Of a stretch of DNA of 64,000 bases, positions 22,930 to 37,024 are shown in pieces; position 1 is the first letter of the stretch; each line of letters begins with the position of its first letter. The position numbers and the translations under genes were made by a program. Under the pieces are notes generated by a model. The model made no database searches and was not told the DNA's origin. It worked only from the letters and a program-made list of their open reading frames with translations. Origin of the DNA: Siphonodentalium dalli (lineage: Eukaryota > Mollusca > Scaphopoda > Gadilida > Siphonodentaliidae); contig CP136061.1 of NCBI GenBank assembly GCA_032622095.1, forward strand, positions 62,439,127 to 62,503,126, written 5' to 3'.

Positions 22930-23630
22930 GGGTCAGGCAGAATTATATCGCGACGGCTGTTTAAGGGATGTATGGCGCGCCTTTGGAAACAATGTCATGC
23001 ACCAGACTAATGTGTCCATTATTATGCTCAGTGTGGATCATAAGGCGTGATCGTGGTGCAAATACCACAATTGTTCGTGAAATTAATTCTGTCTCAATGT
23101 ACGGTAATATGATAACTGAACGCAGACGTGAGAAACTCGAGAGACTTAATCATACGTGCACAGGGTCCAATAAGTCAGGGTCGATCTTCTGGGCGAATAT
23201 TCCGTCTGATCTTTTTGGACCTATATATATATTATATTATATCACATGAAACACCTAGCTATAATATCATTGAAAAATCCATTAGATATTTTCTTATCTC
23301 TCACTATAGTGAGTAACAGCTGAATGTCTGACAGCGGTAATCACGAAGAAGCGCGTGCGTCCCGCCAATTTACAATGATTTGGCGGATTAATACTATTTT
23401 TGAAAAGCCGCGCATTGCACCAAAACCAGGCAATACAAAATGATTTATTTGTCCGTCAAAGTAAAAATTATTGTCCAACTTCGTTGCACTAACGAAAATA
23501 AACACACAATCCTGAGCGCGGAATACTGTCGTAAACGATTGTGAAGCGTCTCAGCCAACAATGTAAATGTATGCATTTTTAAACTTCTTTTAAGGATTTC
23601 GTTATTTGTTTTAAAGCGTGTAAGATTTTT
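22930..23630. other. No gene recognised
   Basis: A 93-aa frame (22968-23249) has no domain that I recognise and is not bordered by clear splice signals. Confidence 0.4.
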
Positions 23631-23722
23631 AGATTTTATGAAAATCGTTTGGCAAATTTTTATTCACAACTCTTCTACGACTCGTTGTCAATCAAATTTA
23701 TCAAACTCGTTTCATAAAATCT
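23631..23722. repeat. Imperfect inverted repeat
   Basis: AGATTTTATGAAA at 23631 pairs with TTTCATAAAATCT at 23710, with further partial pairing inside (GTTTGG/CAAAC). It lies just before the duplicated segment. Confidence 0.6.
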
Positions 23723-23968
23723 TATATTCCAACGCAAAACGTTGGAGATCCTCTATATATAATGTAAACACCAGAAATAATGCGCAAGTTCTCCCATGAA
23801 TCAGATGATGTTTAGCAGCCTATACGCAAGTTGGATCATGATTGTAACGAAAGGGTGTGATTGTGGTGTTTCACCACCATCTGACAAACCTGGTCGAAAT
23901 CTCCGGCAGTTACAAAAGTTCGTTCTGAAAGAATACCGCAAAAATATACTGAATTTTTCATGCTGCCT

Positions 23969-24061
23969 GTTGTGGTTTTGGGACGTTTGTCGGTGTGTTT
24001 TCTGATGAAAATATCCGTTTTCCATAGTAAAACACACATATAGACGTCCCAAAATAACAAC
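23969..24061. repeat. Stem-loop of 36-bp arms
   Basis: GTTGTGGTTTTGGGACGT pairs with ACGTCCCAAAATAACAAC, and GTGTGTTTT with AAAACACAC, around a short loop. It is repeated in the second duplication copy at 32512-32604. Possibly a small foldback MITE. Confidence 0.75.
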
Positions 24062-25990
24062 AGACGGCATGTTTATCCCCTATAGTAATACCCATAATAT
24101 TTTGGTTACCTCCCCTTGCAGCGCGCCAAACAATTTAGACGACTTCATTATTACCACACAATAACAAACAGTGCAAATATACTTATAGCTGAATTAAACA
24201 AACAAATAATTGATACAAACACTTTTTGCCATTAAATGTGAAAATTATGACAAGTGTCATGCTAAGTGAAAAACATTGTTATACTCACGGATAAATTTAT
24301 AACAATATGCCGGAAATATAAATCTCAGTATATTATGATTTGACAACAAAAAAGTTCTTTGAATATAGCCAATTTAACACTCAATGCATGCATGGATATC
24401 AAAATTGGGTTGAAGAAAGATGGCATCAGAATTTTCAATGCAGCCATTGGCCGGCTCAGTCGCTGATTGGTCGAAAATATCCACTAATAATTATTTGATT
24501 GACAGTTGTGGAAAGGTCCATTGCATGTATTCACAAAAGAAACGTTGCGGATAACCTCCCATCCCGCTGTATAGTGAGACGTTCTTCGTGTCGGTACGTC
24601 GCCAATCAGCACTGAACTGATAACTCAATTGTATCATACATTTTAGACTTTATAATTCATTTCCACGTGATACATGTGTCTAACACAATAACGTAAGAAC
24701 GTCTACGACATTGTATATATGTAACTGTTATTATCTCCATACCTATGTTATGTGTAGGTTCGTGAGAAATAAACTGATTGACAGAAAGCTATCTTCCATT
24801 TTAGGAGAAAGCAAGTCCCAAGTGAGGAGTATAACGAAAGTACATTTCGCAGTGTATATATTGTATGACGCGACGCTATCGACAGAAAGTCGACATTTAA
24901 ATACTCTTAATGGATTTTAGAAGGTAAATGGGACCCAACAATTTGCTAGACGATTCAGTAAAAGCAAAATGCGCCAAAGTGATATACATCTGACAGTTTT
25001 GTTCCCGTAGAATACGGTCCGGGGAATTATATCGAGACTTCGTTGAACCCGCGATACCAATTCCCAAATGAATTGAAGTGTGAAACCAATAATATCCAAT
25101 TGTTTTTAACCCACTGCATCGATCTGGTCACCAACTCTCAGTCTAAAACGGTTATTCGCTGTATATCTAGACCTATACCACCGCTCACTTGTGAATGTAT
25201 GCTTGTATCACAAGTGATATGTTTGTGGTCCATATTAAGGATGTGATATGGTTGAAGTTCAATTGTGGTATACTGTTAAACGAGACCAACTTTTAAATGT
25301 TAAGCTGTATGTATCTGGAGTTTTGGCGGAACGCGACTGATTTTATTTGAACATTGTCATATTTCATACATTTGATATTTGAACATTTAATTTGACAATT
25401 TGAAGTATGCTTCTACTTACTCGCCAATGTGTAAGTTGTTATTATTAATCATCTGTGTTACATATAGGTCATGTTTGCAATCCCAGGTTCCTTGACGTTT
25501 CATACTTTATATGTGTTAAATAATCGTGGATTACATCATACCAATTGATGGCAAGGGCTTATTTTACTTCATTTCATCTTTGTTCATTATCACAGTCATC
25601 CTATTTATTTCATCGTCATATCATCCAGGCATTCATATCTAATGATAAAATACGAATTTTGTGTGATTGCAATTTGTCTTAAATTTGTATTTCTTTGTAA
25701 TTTGTTTATATCACACGCATTTGGGCGCGGTGCTAGTGAACCTATACATGCTATGCCACACGCGTATGGGCTATTTGTATCTTATTTGGTTTTTGTCACA
25801 ATTTGGTCAGCATTATTCTAATGATTATGTAATTATGTTCTAGGTTGTAAGAATGCAAATGAACAACCTTGGCGTGGTCGTCTTTATTTCCATCGGGGCT
25901 TCCTCATAGATCGGTTGCCAAACAATGCTGTCTATTCAGCGGAAGCCCCTTTGTGCACTTGTTTAAACATTTTCATTAAAAAAAATACAA
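24062..25990. other. No gene recognised (duplicated at about 32.6-34.5 kb)
   Basis: Frames of 60-69 aa at 24711-25246 have no recognisable domain. A diverged relative of 24215-24335 occurs at about 42470-42585 (shared TCTCAGTA/TTTCAGTA context and GGATAAATT). Confidence 0.45.
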
Positions 25991-25996
25991 AACAAA

Positions 25997-26123
<127 letters not shown>

Positions 26124-26124
26124 T

Positions 26125-26188
26125 ACAAATTGACAACACACACCGTCATTCTTAATACCTAAGAATGACGGTGTGTGTTGTCAATTTG
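26125..26188. repeat. Perfect hairpin with AATACCT loop
   Basis: Arms of 28-29 bases (ACAAATTGACAACACAC ... CATTCTT and its inverse) surround AATACCT (26154-26160). The right arm runs into the TTAA-ended repeat shared with 14921 and 52412. Duplicate at about 34673-34736. Confidence 0.85.
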
Positions 26189-26277
26189 CATATAATATTT
26201 GTAAAACAACTACTTTGAACAAGATTATTCCCCATTTCTATTTGATAACCATACCGGAGTGTTTCACATCACTTTAA

Positions 26278-26694
26278 AGGTACTCAATCCGATTAAGTAC
26301 CCCTAAATTTCTATTTCTTTGGCTTCGGGGGTAAAAAATATTTGATTTGAATCGAGGAACACACCCTTCAAAGCTCAGAGTGATCAGATGTTGATTTTTG
26401 AAGTATGTTAATATTTGGAGATGTGGACCACTTATCGATGGATAACTCGAATATCAAGTGGTTACTATTAACAATAATAACCACTTGATTTTAGAGTTAT
26501 CCATCTTACACCCGCAATTTGTCAGTTTGAGCACGTGGAAGTGGTCCACATCTACAAAAATTAACAAACTTCAAAATTCGATATCTGATCACTCTGAACT
26601 TTGAAGGGTGGGTTCCTCGACTCGAATCAAATATGTTTAACCCCCGAAGCCAAAGAAATAGTAATTTATGGATACTTAATCGGATTGAGTACCT
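26278..26694. mobile_element. TTAA-flanked foldback MITE, copy in duplication 1
   Basis: 417 bp made of two arms of roughly 200 bp in inverse orientation, starting AGGTACTCAATCC and ending GGATTGAGTACCT. TTAA lies on both sides (26274-26277, 26695-26698). The arm sequence (TTTGGCTTCGGGGGT, TCAGAGTGATCAGAT) is shared with the MITE at 2498. Non-coding. Confidence 0.85.
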
Positions 26695-26711
26695 TTAATA
26701 CGAGTTCATAA

Positions 26712-28466
26712 GATTATAAAGCATGAACGCTCTTTCGTATCTCCCGTTTATAAAGCATGAATGCTCTTTGGTATCTCCTGTTTATAAAGAATGAACGCTC
26801 TTTAGTATATCCCGTTTATAAAGCATGAACGCTCTTTATTATCTCCCGTTTATAAAGCATGAACGCTCTTTAGTGTCTCCCGTTTATAAAGCATGAACGC
26901 TCTTAGTATCTCCCGTTTATAAAGCATGAATGCTCTTTAGTATCTCCCGTTTATAAAGCATGAATGCTCTTAGTATCTCCCGTGTATAAAGCATGAACGC
27001 TCTTTAGTATCTCCCGTTTATAAAGCATGAACGCTCTTTAGTATATCCCGTTTATAAAACATGAACGCTCTTAGTATCTCCCGTTTATAAAGCATGAACG
27101 CTCTCTAGTATCTCCAGTTTATAAAGCATGAACGCTCTTTAGTATCTCCCGTTTATAAAGCATGAACGCTCTTTAGTATCTCCCGTTTATAAAGCATGAA
27201 CGCTCTTTAGTGTGTCTCCCGTTTATAAAGCACGAACGCTCTTTATTGTCTCCCGTTTATAAAGCACGAACGCTCTTTAGTATCCCCCGTTTATAAAGCA
27301 TGGACGCTCTTAAGTATCTCCCGTTTATAAGCATGGACGCTCTTTAGTATCTCCCGTTTATAAAGCATGGACGCTCTTTATTATCTCCCGTTTATAAAGC
27401 ATGAACGCTCTTTAGTATCTCCCGTTTATAAAGCATGAACGCTCTTTAGTATCTCCCGTTTATAAAGCATGAACGCTCTTTAGTATCTCCCGTTTATAAA
27501 GCATGAACGCTATTTAGTATCTCCCGTTTATAAAGCATGAACGCTCTTTAGTATCTCCCGTTTATAAAGCATGAATGCTCTTTAGTATATCCCGTTTATA
27601 AAGCATGAACGCTCTTTAGTATCTCCCGTTTATAAAGCATCAACGCTCTTTAGTATCTCCCGTTTATAAAGCATCAACGCTCTTTAGTATATCCCGTTTA
27701 TAAAGCATGAACGCTCTTTAGTATCTCCCGTTTATAAAGCATGAACGCTCTTAGTATCTCCCGTTTATAAAGCATGAACGCTCTCTGGTATCTCCAGTTT
27801 ATAAAGCATGAACGCTCTTTAGTATCTCCCGTTTATAAAGCATGAACGCTCTTTAGTATCTCCCGTTTATAAAGCATGAACGCTCTTTAGTGTCTCCCGT
27901 TTGTAAAGCACGAACGCTCTTTATTGTCTCCCGTTTATAAAGCACGAACGCTCTTTAGTATCCCCCATTTATAAGCATGGACACTCTTTAGTATCTCCCG
28001 TTTATAAAGCATGGACGCTCTTTATTATCTCCCGTTTATAAAGCATGAACGCTCTTTAGTATCTCCCGTTTATAAAGCATGAACGCTCTTTAGTATCTCC
28101 CGTTTATAAAGCATGAACGCTCTTTAGTATCTCCCGTTTATAAAGCATGAACGCTCTTTAGTATCTCCCGTTTATAAAGCATGAACGCTATTTAGTATCT
28201 CCCGTTTATAAAGCATGAACGCTATTTAGTATCTCCCGTTTATAAAGCATGAACGCTCTTTAGTATCTCCCGTTTATAAAGCATGAATGCTCTTTAGTAT
28301 CTCCCGTTTATAAAGCATGAACGCTCTTTAGTATCTCTCGTTTATAAAGCATCAACGCTCTTTCGTATATCCCGTTTATAAAGCATGAACGCTCTTTAGT
28401 ATCTCCCGTTTATAAAGCATGAACGCTCTTTAGTATCTCCCGTTTATAAAGCATGAACGCTCTTTA
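26712..28466. repeat. 34-bp minisatellite, about 51 units, copy 1
   Basis: Unit is TTTATAAAGCATGAACGCTC followed by TTTAGTATCTCCCG. Variants (GCACGAACG, TATATCCCG, CTCTCT-GTATCTCCAG, 33-bp units lacking one T) recur in the same order 680 bp apart (27101 and 27781), that is, 20 units. This is a higher-order repeat. Units are contiguous without spacers. Every unit carries a TATAAA. Confidence 0.97.
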
Positions 28467-28483
28467 GAGAGAGACGATCGTTG

Positions 28484-28580
28484 GATTCTTAGCTGGACTG
28501 ACAAAAATTAAAAACGTGTTGCTAAGTTAAAACTCCCATCCACTCCATCGAACCGGATTCGAACCAGTGACCTACATAAG
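28484..28580 (-). repeat. tRNA-like fragment, copy 1
   Basis: Minus-strand GGTTCGAATCC (28555-28565) is an exact B-box consensus. No convincing A box precedes it. Probably a SINE remnant or tRNA pseudogene fragment. Confidence 0.4.
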
Positions 28581-28657
28581 GATAGCTGAATGAATGAATG
28601 AAAAATTATTGGCAAGTCACTAAATATAGTAAAACAAGCACAAACATATCTACGCTA

Positions 28658-29222
28658 TCTATTATATATTTTGGAAGATCTGTTTGTTTGTTTGTTTGTT
28701 TGTTTGTTTGTGTGTAATCGATGAACTCGAAAGCGGGCCGACCCGATTTCGATGAAACTTGGTATGTGGGGGTATTTTCGGCCGGGGGTGACATAGGCCT
28801 AATGATTTTCAGATCCGAGGTCAACATTTCACGTTCCGATGTCAAATCTGTTTTTACGCTGTGTTACGGGGTCATAACGTTAGATCACGTTAACGCTTAA
28901 CCGGCCGATGCAATTTGACTGTTTCAGACGTCTTGGCGGATATCTCGGGCACCGATGGTAATTTATCTTTACGTTGAAACTTGATAATTAATGAGCGTGT
29001 GTATATGAGGCGCGTATTATATACTTGAGTGGTTAAAACTGGCGGATTTTTACGGACGAAATTTGATGCATAGGGTATCTCGTATCCGCTGGGGCCGATT
29101 TCCCGGTATCCGCTGGGCCGATTTCCACCATTTTTGGGGTATTGGTGATTGACCCCACCTGACCTTGACCTTCAAAATGGTCAATTCAAGGTCAAAGCCC
29201 GGACGAGTCGGGTCACCTTCAA

Positions 29223-29223
<1 letters not shown>
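28658..29223 (+). mobile_element. Non-autonomous Helitron, single copy 1
   Basis: 566-bp member of the family in the 18.4-kb array, here on the + strand. It starts TCTATTATATATTTTGG after an A. The 3' end shows the GCCCGGACGAGTCGGG hairpin and CACCTTCAAG, a CTAG variant, before a T. It is shorter than 876 bp because the 118-bp internal repeats are replaced by other sequence. The following (TA)n is the insertion target. Confidence 0.8.

Positions 29224-29261
<38 letters not shown>
29224..29261. repeat. (TA)n microsatellite
   Basis: Alternating TA run next to the Helitron 3' end; the counterpart at 37761-37790 is shorter. Confidence 0.95.
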
Positions 29262-29265
<4 letters not shown>

Positions 29266-31600
29266 ATCAATCATACACAAACATTCATGTTTGTATAAGT
29301 GTTATACAACTACCAACTGCATGAGCTATCGAGTGTTGATCGTTTTTCCTAGGTCAATTACGAAGATTCTGTGTTCATTACGGCATTTATGTTCCTGTTA
29401 AAACTTGCTCTTTCTAAAGTCGATATCTAACGAGCAACACCTCTTTGTAATGGGCGCATGGATCAATCGGTTTATAAATCAAGTGAATCTCGGCAACACC
29501 CCCCTAACAGTGCAATCATGTTTGAACCACATTCTTAGAACAAACGTCTATAAATTCTACACAATATGTTTTAAATCTGATCGTAAACAAAATTGTGTAG
29601 AAATGATACATGACATATGTGTGTCGGTAGAATTTCATCAACATTGAATATCAGTGAATATGTGAGTGTATCTAGTTATTAGATGAGGTTTGTTCTATTG
29701 GAGACACAAAACTCGCAAAGGCTACCACAGAACAAAACATTGGCAGCAGTTTTAAAATTTGTTATACACTTTGTTTGTGTCAAAACTGAACAGCACAAAA
29801 TTGTGTAACACAAAGATCTAAACTTCCGTGAGGTTTTAATATGGTAGCTCTCATCTAATATAAAACTATATTATACTCACATTTTCACTCATATTCAATG
29901 TTAAGAAAATTGCACCGACACATATGTCATGTGTCATTTCTACACATGATCAAGGTTAAAGATACGGGCGGTGTTGGCGGTGGGTATGTTGTTAAAATAT
30001 TCACCTCCGTCAAAAACCGCCAGAAACAGAAAGAATAGTGAAATATAAACAGACTTTGTTCTTATACCAATCAGAAATATGGCATAAACAGTATGTTATT
30101 GTCATTTTTCCCCTTTGTTATGTACACAAAAGCAAACAACGTTACGTTTCCTGGCTTTTGTTTAGATCCGGATATGGTAAACATAAAGAGCGTTATTTGT
30201 TACTGTTTTCCTTATATGGAAATAATAAAGAGCGTTTATATCATCTTTGTGCTATTAACCAATAGAATTTCGCTGTGTTATGTAAACAGAAGCACAACTT
30301 CTGTAACACGAGCAGGCTCTTGTTTACGTACACCATCGTACGTCTTGACGACAATATACTATTTAAGCTTTGATTATGTTTGGCATATGAACAAAATTAT
30401 ATATATTTTAATATTCCTTCTGTTGGTGGCGATTTGAACACATATGAATATTTATGTAACGAACGCCGCCCGTGCCTTTAAAACATATTGTGTATAATTT
30501 ATACACATTTGTTCTAAATGCATGCAGCTGACCGAGGCTGACCTTGTTCTTCAAATAATTGTCCATCGATATCTTACCTCGGAGAAGGCCCCCTTGGTAG
30601 TTTCATTAGTGACAGTTTTGTCCTTTAATTGGACTCTCTGGACGTATATAAAGCTATCGCTGGTAGCAATTTTGAGTGTGTTTCGACGGTATATGATCAT
30701 TACTCATGTGACTGGCAAGTACTCTATTTCGAGAGGCATCATCGAGTGGGACGTCATTTGATGAAAGAGATGATGCCTATTACAGATAATGCTAAAAGGC
30801 ACACTGAATCATAAGAAACTTCAAGATCTGCAAGAAACTGACCTAATGCCGGCGGAGTAGTTGACACGCTTTCATGTTCACCCATTCGGTGGCTGCATGG
30901 TGGTACTAATATAATAAGTAGGCTTACCGAAGACATAGAAATTCATTATTTTTATCAACTATTTTCAACATAAGTTATTGTTATTTTACCATTTCAACAT
31001 AAGCAGGAAAAGACAAGGAAGGCACTTTGATGTCTTCTCTGTCGGTCGACTTGTTTCAACAGTGATGGTCATGGCAAATTGTCCAGAAGCTTAATAATTC
31101 AGAATTGAAGATGCATATTCATCTAGTGCAAGTACTGGTTTATTTTTCAGATATTATTAAAGCAAGTTTGGACTCTCCCTTCAAAACGACACTTCGTGGT
31201 TTTTAAAAGAAAGTCAGACGGCTCTCTATCAAAGTCAATCTATTTGAACCATTAAACCAGTCTGTGTAACACAATATTAGCTTTCCGATTCTGTTATTTT
31301 CATACGGATTAAACTAGATTTAAAGGGATAGTGTATCCCAATTTCAATAAATTCCCTGTAACAACAGCGATCTAATATCGATAACATATTTTTAAAATAA
31401 TTAATTTGAGTCGAAGATGTCTGCTGAAAACGTTCCGGCTAACAGGCTATCATAAAAATCAAATTGATTTTTTAATATAAATTAGACCTTTTGAGAAATT
31501 AATATCAATCATACGTTCAGTGTCATTGTGAAATTCTATGCCGAGCATTTTAAATGTCTCCGGATTCCAGTGTCACATATAGTTTCTGTACAATCTGATG
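29262..31600. other. No confident gene (duplicated at about 37.8-40.1 kb)
   Basis: Short frames only. A frame at 30038-30437 reads 114 aa from its longest in-frame start in copy 1 and 132 aa at 38568-38966 in copy 2, where a one-base indel joins two frames. No domain is recognisable. A TATATAAAG box-like motif at about 30646 precedes a 61-aa frame at 30629-30814, but this may be chance. Confidence 0.4.
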
Positions 31601-31711
31601 TGTGTTAAATGTGTTTCTGATGTGTGTTAAATGTGTTTCTGTACAATCTGATGTGTGTCCACTCATTGTGCGAAAACTCAGCGGACAACATGGCTAGCTA
31701 TGGCACAGAAA

Positions 31712-31910
31712 TATGAATTATCTCCCATTGACAGTTTATCCACTTATATTACGTATTAAGACAGTTCCCCATTCAGTATGTCATTTTATATAGTATAAAC
31801 ATTTTATATATTAAAAACATGTCAGCTATTTCTGATATATGAATTATCTCCCATTGACAGTTTATCCACTTATATTACGTATTAAGACAGTTCCCCATTC
31901 AGTATACGCG
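31712..31910. repeat. 73-bp direct repeat pair
   Basis: TATGAATTATCTCCCATTG ... CCCCATTCAGTAT occurs at 31712 and 31838. The duplicate is at about 40245-40437. A third copy downstream is split: its first part ends at 40964 and the rest resumes at 41553. Confidence 0.85.
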
Positions 31911-32154
31911 ACATAACCAAAATTAATTAACGGGTGTGGATTGGGTAACATTTAACACACATCGTGCACAACTTAATGTCGAGCGTCAGCTCAAGACATC
32001 CGCTGACTAAAGAATAAAATTAATAAATTTCTGGGATACGTATGCGTATAATGTAATATTTCAGTTGATACATTTGCCTGAAAATTGTACGAGAATATCT
32101 CGATGACAGCGTTCTTTAATTGCATTCCTGTTTTGGTGTCATCCGTAAAATATT

Positions 32155-32348
32155 CTGTTTTCGCTTTAAGTTGCCAAATGCACACTTGGAATTACACGTG
32201 TGTATCATTATAATTGTGTTTGTCTTTATTCAGTAATTATTTCATCCATGTTAATTTGAATTGTGCTCCCGCAAAAAAGGCGCGCGCAAATTCCAAAAGC
32301 TCCGAGCGATATATCGCGCACCTACGTTTTCCAAATTCGAAGGACTGC
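32155..32348. other. Unique spacer between duplication copies
   Basis: 194 bp not found at the far end of either copy. It begins CTGTTTTCGC, giving a TGTTTTC microhomology with the right edge of copy 2 (TGTTTTCCC). No coding signal. Confidence 0.7.
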
Positions 32349-34569
32349 ATGATGTTTAGCAGCCTATACGCAAGTTGGATCATGATTGTAACGAAAGGGT
32401 GTGATTGTGGTGTTTCACCACCATCTGACAAACCTGGTCGAAATCTCCGGCAGTTACAAAGTTCGTTCTGAAAGAATACCGCAAAAATATACTGAATTTT
32501 TCATGCTGCCTGTTGTGGTTTTGGGACGTTTGTCGGTGTGTTTTCTGATGAAAATATCCGTTTTCCATAGTAAAACACACATATAGACGTCCCAAAATAA
32601 CAACAGACGGCATGTTTATCCCCTATAGTAATACCCATAATATTTTGGTTACCTCCCCTTGCAGCGCGCCAAACAATTTAGACGACTTCATTATTACCAC
32701 ACAATAACAAACAGTGCAAATATACTTATAGCTGAATTAAACAAACAAATAATTGATACAAACACTTTTTGCCATTAAATGTGAAAATTATGACAAGTGT
32801 CATGCTAAGTGAAAAACATTGTTATACTCACGGATAAATTTATAACAATATGCCGGAAATATAAATCTCAGTATATTATGATTTGACAACAAAAAAGTTC
32901 TTTGAATATAGCCAATTTAACACTCAATGCATGCATGGATATCAAAATTGGGTTGAAGAAAGATGGCATCAGAATTTTCAATGCAGCCATTGGCCGGCTC
33001 AGTCGCTGATTGGTCGAAAATATCCACTAATAATTATTTGATTGACAGTTGTGGAAAGGTCCATTGCATGTATTCACAAAAGAAAACGTTGCGGATAACC
33101 TCCCATCCCGCTGTATAGTGAGACGTTCTTCGTGTCGGTACGTCGCCAATCAGCACTGAACTGATAACTCAATTGTATCATACATTTTAGACTTTATAAT
33201 TCATTTCCACGTGATACATGTGTCTAACACAATAACGTAAGAACGTCTACGACATTGTATATATGTAACTGTTATTATCTCCATACCTATGTTATGTGTA
33301 GGTTCGTGAGAAATAAACTGATTGACAGAAAGCTATCTTCCATTTTAGGAGAAAGCAAGTCCCAAGTGAGGAGTATAACGAAAGTACATTTCGCAGTGTA
33401 TATATTGTATGACGCGACGCTATCGACAGAAAGTCGACATTTAAATACTCTTAATGGATTTTAGAAGGTAAATGGGACCCAACAATTTGCTAGACGATTC
33501 AGTAAAAGCAAAATGCGCCAAAGTGATATACATCTGACAGTTTTGTTCCCGTAGAATACGGTCCGGGGAATTATATCGAGACTTCGTTGAACCCGCGATA
33601 CCAATTCCCAAATGAATTGAAGTGTGAAACCAATAATATCCAATTGTTTTTAACCCACTGCATCGATCTGGTCACCAACTCTCAGTCTAAAACGGTTATT
33701 CGCTGTATATCTAGACCTATACCACCGCTCACTTGTGAATGTATGCTTGTATCACAAGTGATATGTTTGTGGTCCATATTAAGGATGTGATATGGTTGAA
33801 GTTCAATTGTGGTATACTGTTAAACGAGACCAACTTTTAAATGTTAAGCTGTATGTATCTGGAGTTTTGGCGGAACGCGACTGATTTTATTTGAACATTG
33901 TCATATTTCATACATTTGATATTTGAACATTTAATTTGACAATTTGAAGTATGCTTCTACTTACTCGCCAATGTGTAAGTTGTTATTATTAATCATCTGT
34001 GTTACATATAGGTCATGTTTGCAATCCCAGGTTCCTTGACGTTTCATACTTTATATGTGTTAAATAATCGTGGATTACATCATACCAATTGATGGCAAGG
34101 GCTTATTTTACTTCATTTCATCTTTGTTCATTATCACAGTCATCCTATTTATTTCATCGTCATATCATCCAGGCATTCATATCTAATGATAAAATACGAA
34201 TTTTGTGTGATTGCAATTTGTCTTAAATTTGTATTTCTTTGTAATTTGTTTATATCACACGCATTTGGGCGCGGTGCTAGTGAACCTATACATGCTATGC
34301 CACACGCGTATGGGCTATTTGTATCTTATTTGGTTTTTGTCACAATTTGGTCAGCATTATTCTAATGATTATGTAATTATGTTCTAGGTTGTAAGAATGC
34401 AAATGAACAACCTTGGCGTGGTCGTCTTTATTTCCATCGGGGCTTCCTCATAGATCGGTTGCCAAACAATGCTGTCTATTCAGCGGAAGCCCCTTTGTGC
34501 ACTTGTTTAAACATTTTCATTAAAAAAAATACAAAACAAACTCTCTCTCTCTCTCTCTCTCTCTAATAC

Positions 34570-34670
<101 letters not shown>

Positions 34671-34824
34671 TACAAATTGACAACACACACCGTCATTCTT
34701 AATACCTAAGAATGACGGTGTGTGTTGTCAATTTGCATATAATATTTGTAAAACAACTACTTTGAACAAGATTATTCCCCATTTCTATTTGATAACCATA
34801 CCGGAGTGTTTCACATCACTTTAA

Positions 34825-35241
34825 AGGTACTCAATCCGATTAAGTACCCCTAAATTTCTATTTCTTTGGCTTCGGGGGTAAAAAATATTTGATTTGAATC
34901 GAGGAACACACCCTTCAAAGCTCAGAGTGATCAGATGTTGATTTTTGAAGTTTGTTAATATTTGGAGATGTGGACCACTTATCGATGGATAACTCGAATA
35001 TCAAGTGGTTACTATTAACAATAATAACCACTTGATTTTAGAGTTATCCATCTTACACCCGCAATTTGTCAGTTTGAGCACGTGGAAGTGGTCCACATCT
35101 ACAAAAATTAACAAACTTCAAAATTCGATATCTGATCACTCTGAACTTTGAAGGGTGGGTTCCTCGACTCGAATCAAATATGTTTAACCCCCGAAGCCAA
35201 AGAAATAGTAATTTATGGATACTTAATCGGATTGAGTACCT
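34825..35241. mobile_element. TTAA-flanked foldback MITE, copy in duplication 2
   Basis: Same element and same TTAA flanks (34821-34824, 35242-35245). It is a by-product of the segmental duplication, not a second insertion. Confidence 0.85.
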
Positions 35242-35260
35242 TTAATACGAGTTCATAAGA

Positions 35261-37010
35261 TTATAAAGCATGAACGCTCTTTCGTATCTCCCGTTTATAA
35301 AGCATGAATGCTCTTTGGTATCTCCTGTTTATAAAGAATGAACGCTCTTTAGTATATCCCGTTTATAAAGCATGAACGCTCTTTATTATCTCCCGTTTAT
35401 AAAGCATGAACGCTCTTTAGTGTCTCCCGTTTATAAAGCATGAACGCTCTTAGTATCTCCCGTTTATAAAGCATGAATGCTCTTTAGTATCTCCCGTTTA
35501 TAAAGCATGAATGCTCTTAGTATCTCCCGTGTATAAAGCATGAACGCTCTTTAGTATCTCCCGTTTATAAAGCATGAACGCTCTTTAGTATATCCCGTTT
35601 ATAAAACATGAACGCTCTTAGTATCTCCCGTTTATAAAGCATGAACGCTCTCTAGTATCTCCAGTTTATAAAGCATGAACGCTCTTTAGTATCTCCCGTT
35701 TATAAAGCATGAACGCTCTTTAGTATCTCCCGTTTATAAAGCATGAACGCTCTTTAGTGTCTCCCGTTTATAAAGCACGAACGCTCTTTATTGTCTCCCG
35801 TTTATAAAGCACGAACGCTCTTTAGTATCCCCCGTTTATAAAGCATGGACGCTCTTAAGTATCTCCCGTTTATAAGCATGGACGCTCTTTAGTATCTCCC
35901 GTTTATAAAGCATGGACGCTCTTTATTATCTCCCGTTTATAAAGCATGAACGCTCTTTAGTATCTCCCGTTTATAAAGCATGAACGCTCTTTAGTATCTC
36001 CCGTTTATAAAGCATGAACGCTCTTTAGTATCTCCCGTTTATAAAGCATGAACGCTATTTAGTATCTCCCGTTTATAAAGCATGAACGCTCTTTAGTATC
36101 TCCCGTTTATAAAGCATGAATGCTCTTTAGTATCTCCCGTTTATAAAGCATGAACGCTCTTTAGTATCTCCCGTTTATAAAGCATCAACGCTCTTTAGTA
36201 TCTCCCGTTTATAAAGCATCAACGCTCTTTAGTATATCCCGTTTATAAAGCATGAACGCTCTTTAGTATCTCCCGTTTATAAAGCATGAACGCTCTTAGT
36301 ATCTCCCGTTTATAAAGCATGAACGCTCTCTGGTATCTCCAGTTTATAAAGCATGAACGCTCTTTAGTATCTCCCGTTTATAAAGCATGAACGCTCTTTA
36401 GTATCTCCCGTTTATAAAGCATGAACGCTCTTTAGTGTCTCCCGTTTGTAAAGCACGAACGCTCTTTATTGTCTCCCGTTTATAAAGCACGAACGCTCTT
36501 TAGTATCCCCCATTTATAAGCATGGACACTCTTTAGTATCTCCCGTTTATAAAGCATGGACGCTCTTTATTATCTCCCGTTTATAAAGCATGAACGCTCT
36601 TTAGTATCTCCCGTTTATAAAGCATGAACGCTCTTTAGTATCTCCCGTTTATAAAGCATGAACGCTCTTTAGTATCTCCCGTTTATAAAGCATGAACGCT
36701 CTTTAGTATCTCCCGTTTATAAAGCATGAACGCTCTTTAGTATCTCCCGTTTATAAAGCATGAACGCTATTTAGTATCTCCCGTTTATAAAGCATGAACG
36801 CTCTTTAGTATCTCCCGTTTATAAAGCATGAATGCTCTTTAGTATCTCCCGTTTATAAAGCATGAACGCTCTTTAGTATCTCTCGTTTATAAAGCATCAA
36901 CGCTCTTTCGTATATCCCGTTTATAAAGCATGAACGCTCTTTAGTATCTCCCGTTTATAAAGCATGAACGCTCTTTAGTATCTCCCGTTTATAAAGCACG
37001 AACGCTCTTT
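35261..37010. repeat. 34-bp minisatellite, about 51 units, copy 2
   Basis: Same variant order as copy 1, with only isolated differences (for example GTGTCTCCC where copy 1 has GTGTGTCTCCC at about 27210). The array was therefore copied whole, not re-expanded. Confidence 0.97.
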
Positions 37011-37024
37011 AGAGAGAGACGATC

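Noticed and set aside
26712-28466. CRISPR-like array
   Set aside because: Units are contiguous 34-mers with no unique spacers, in an animal-type sequence. It is a minisatellite.
28545-28580. Functional tRNA gene on the minus strand
   Set aside because: Only a B box is clear; no acceptor stem, anticodon arm or A box can be drawn.
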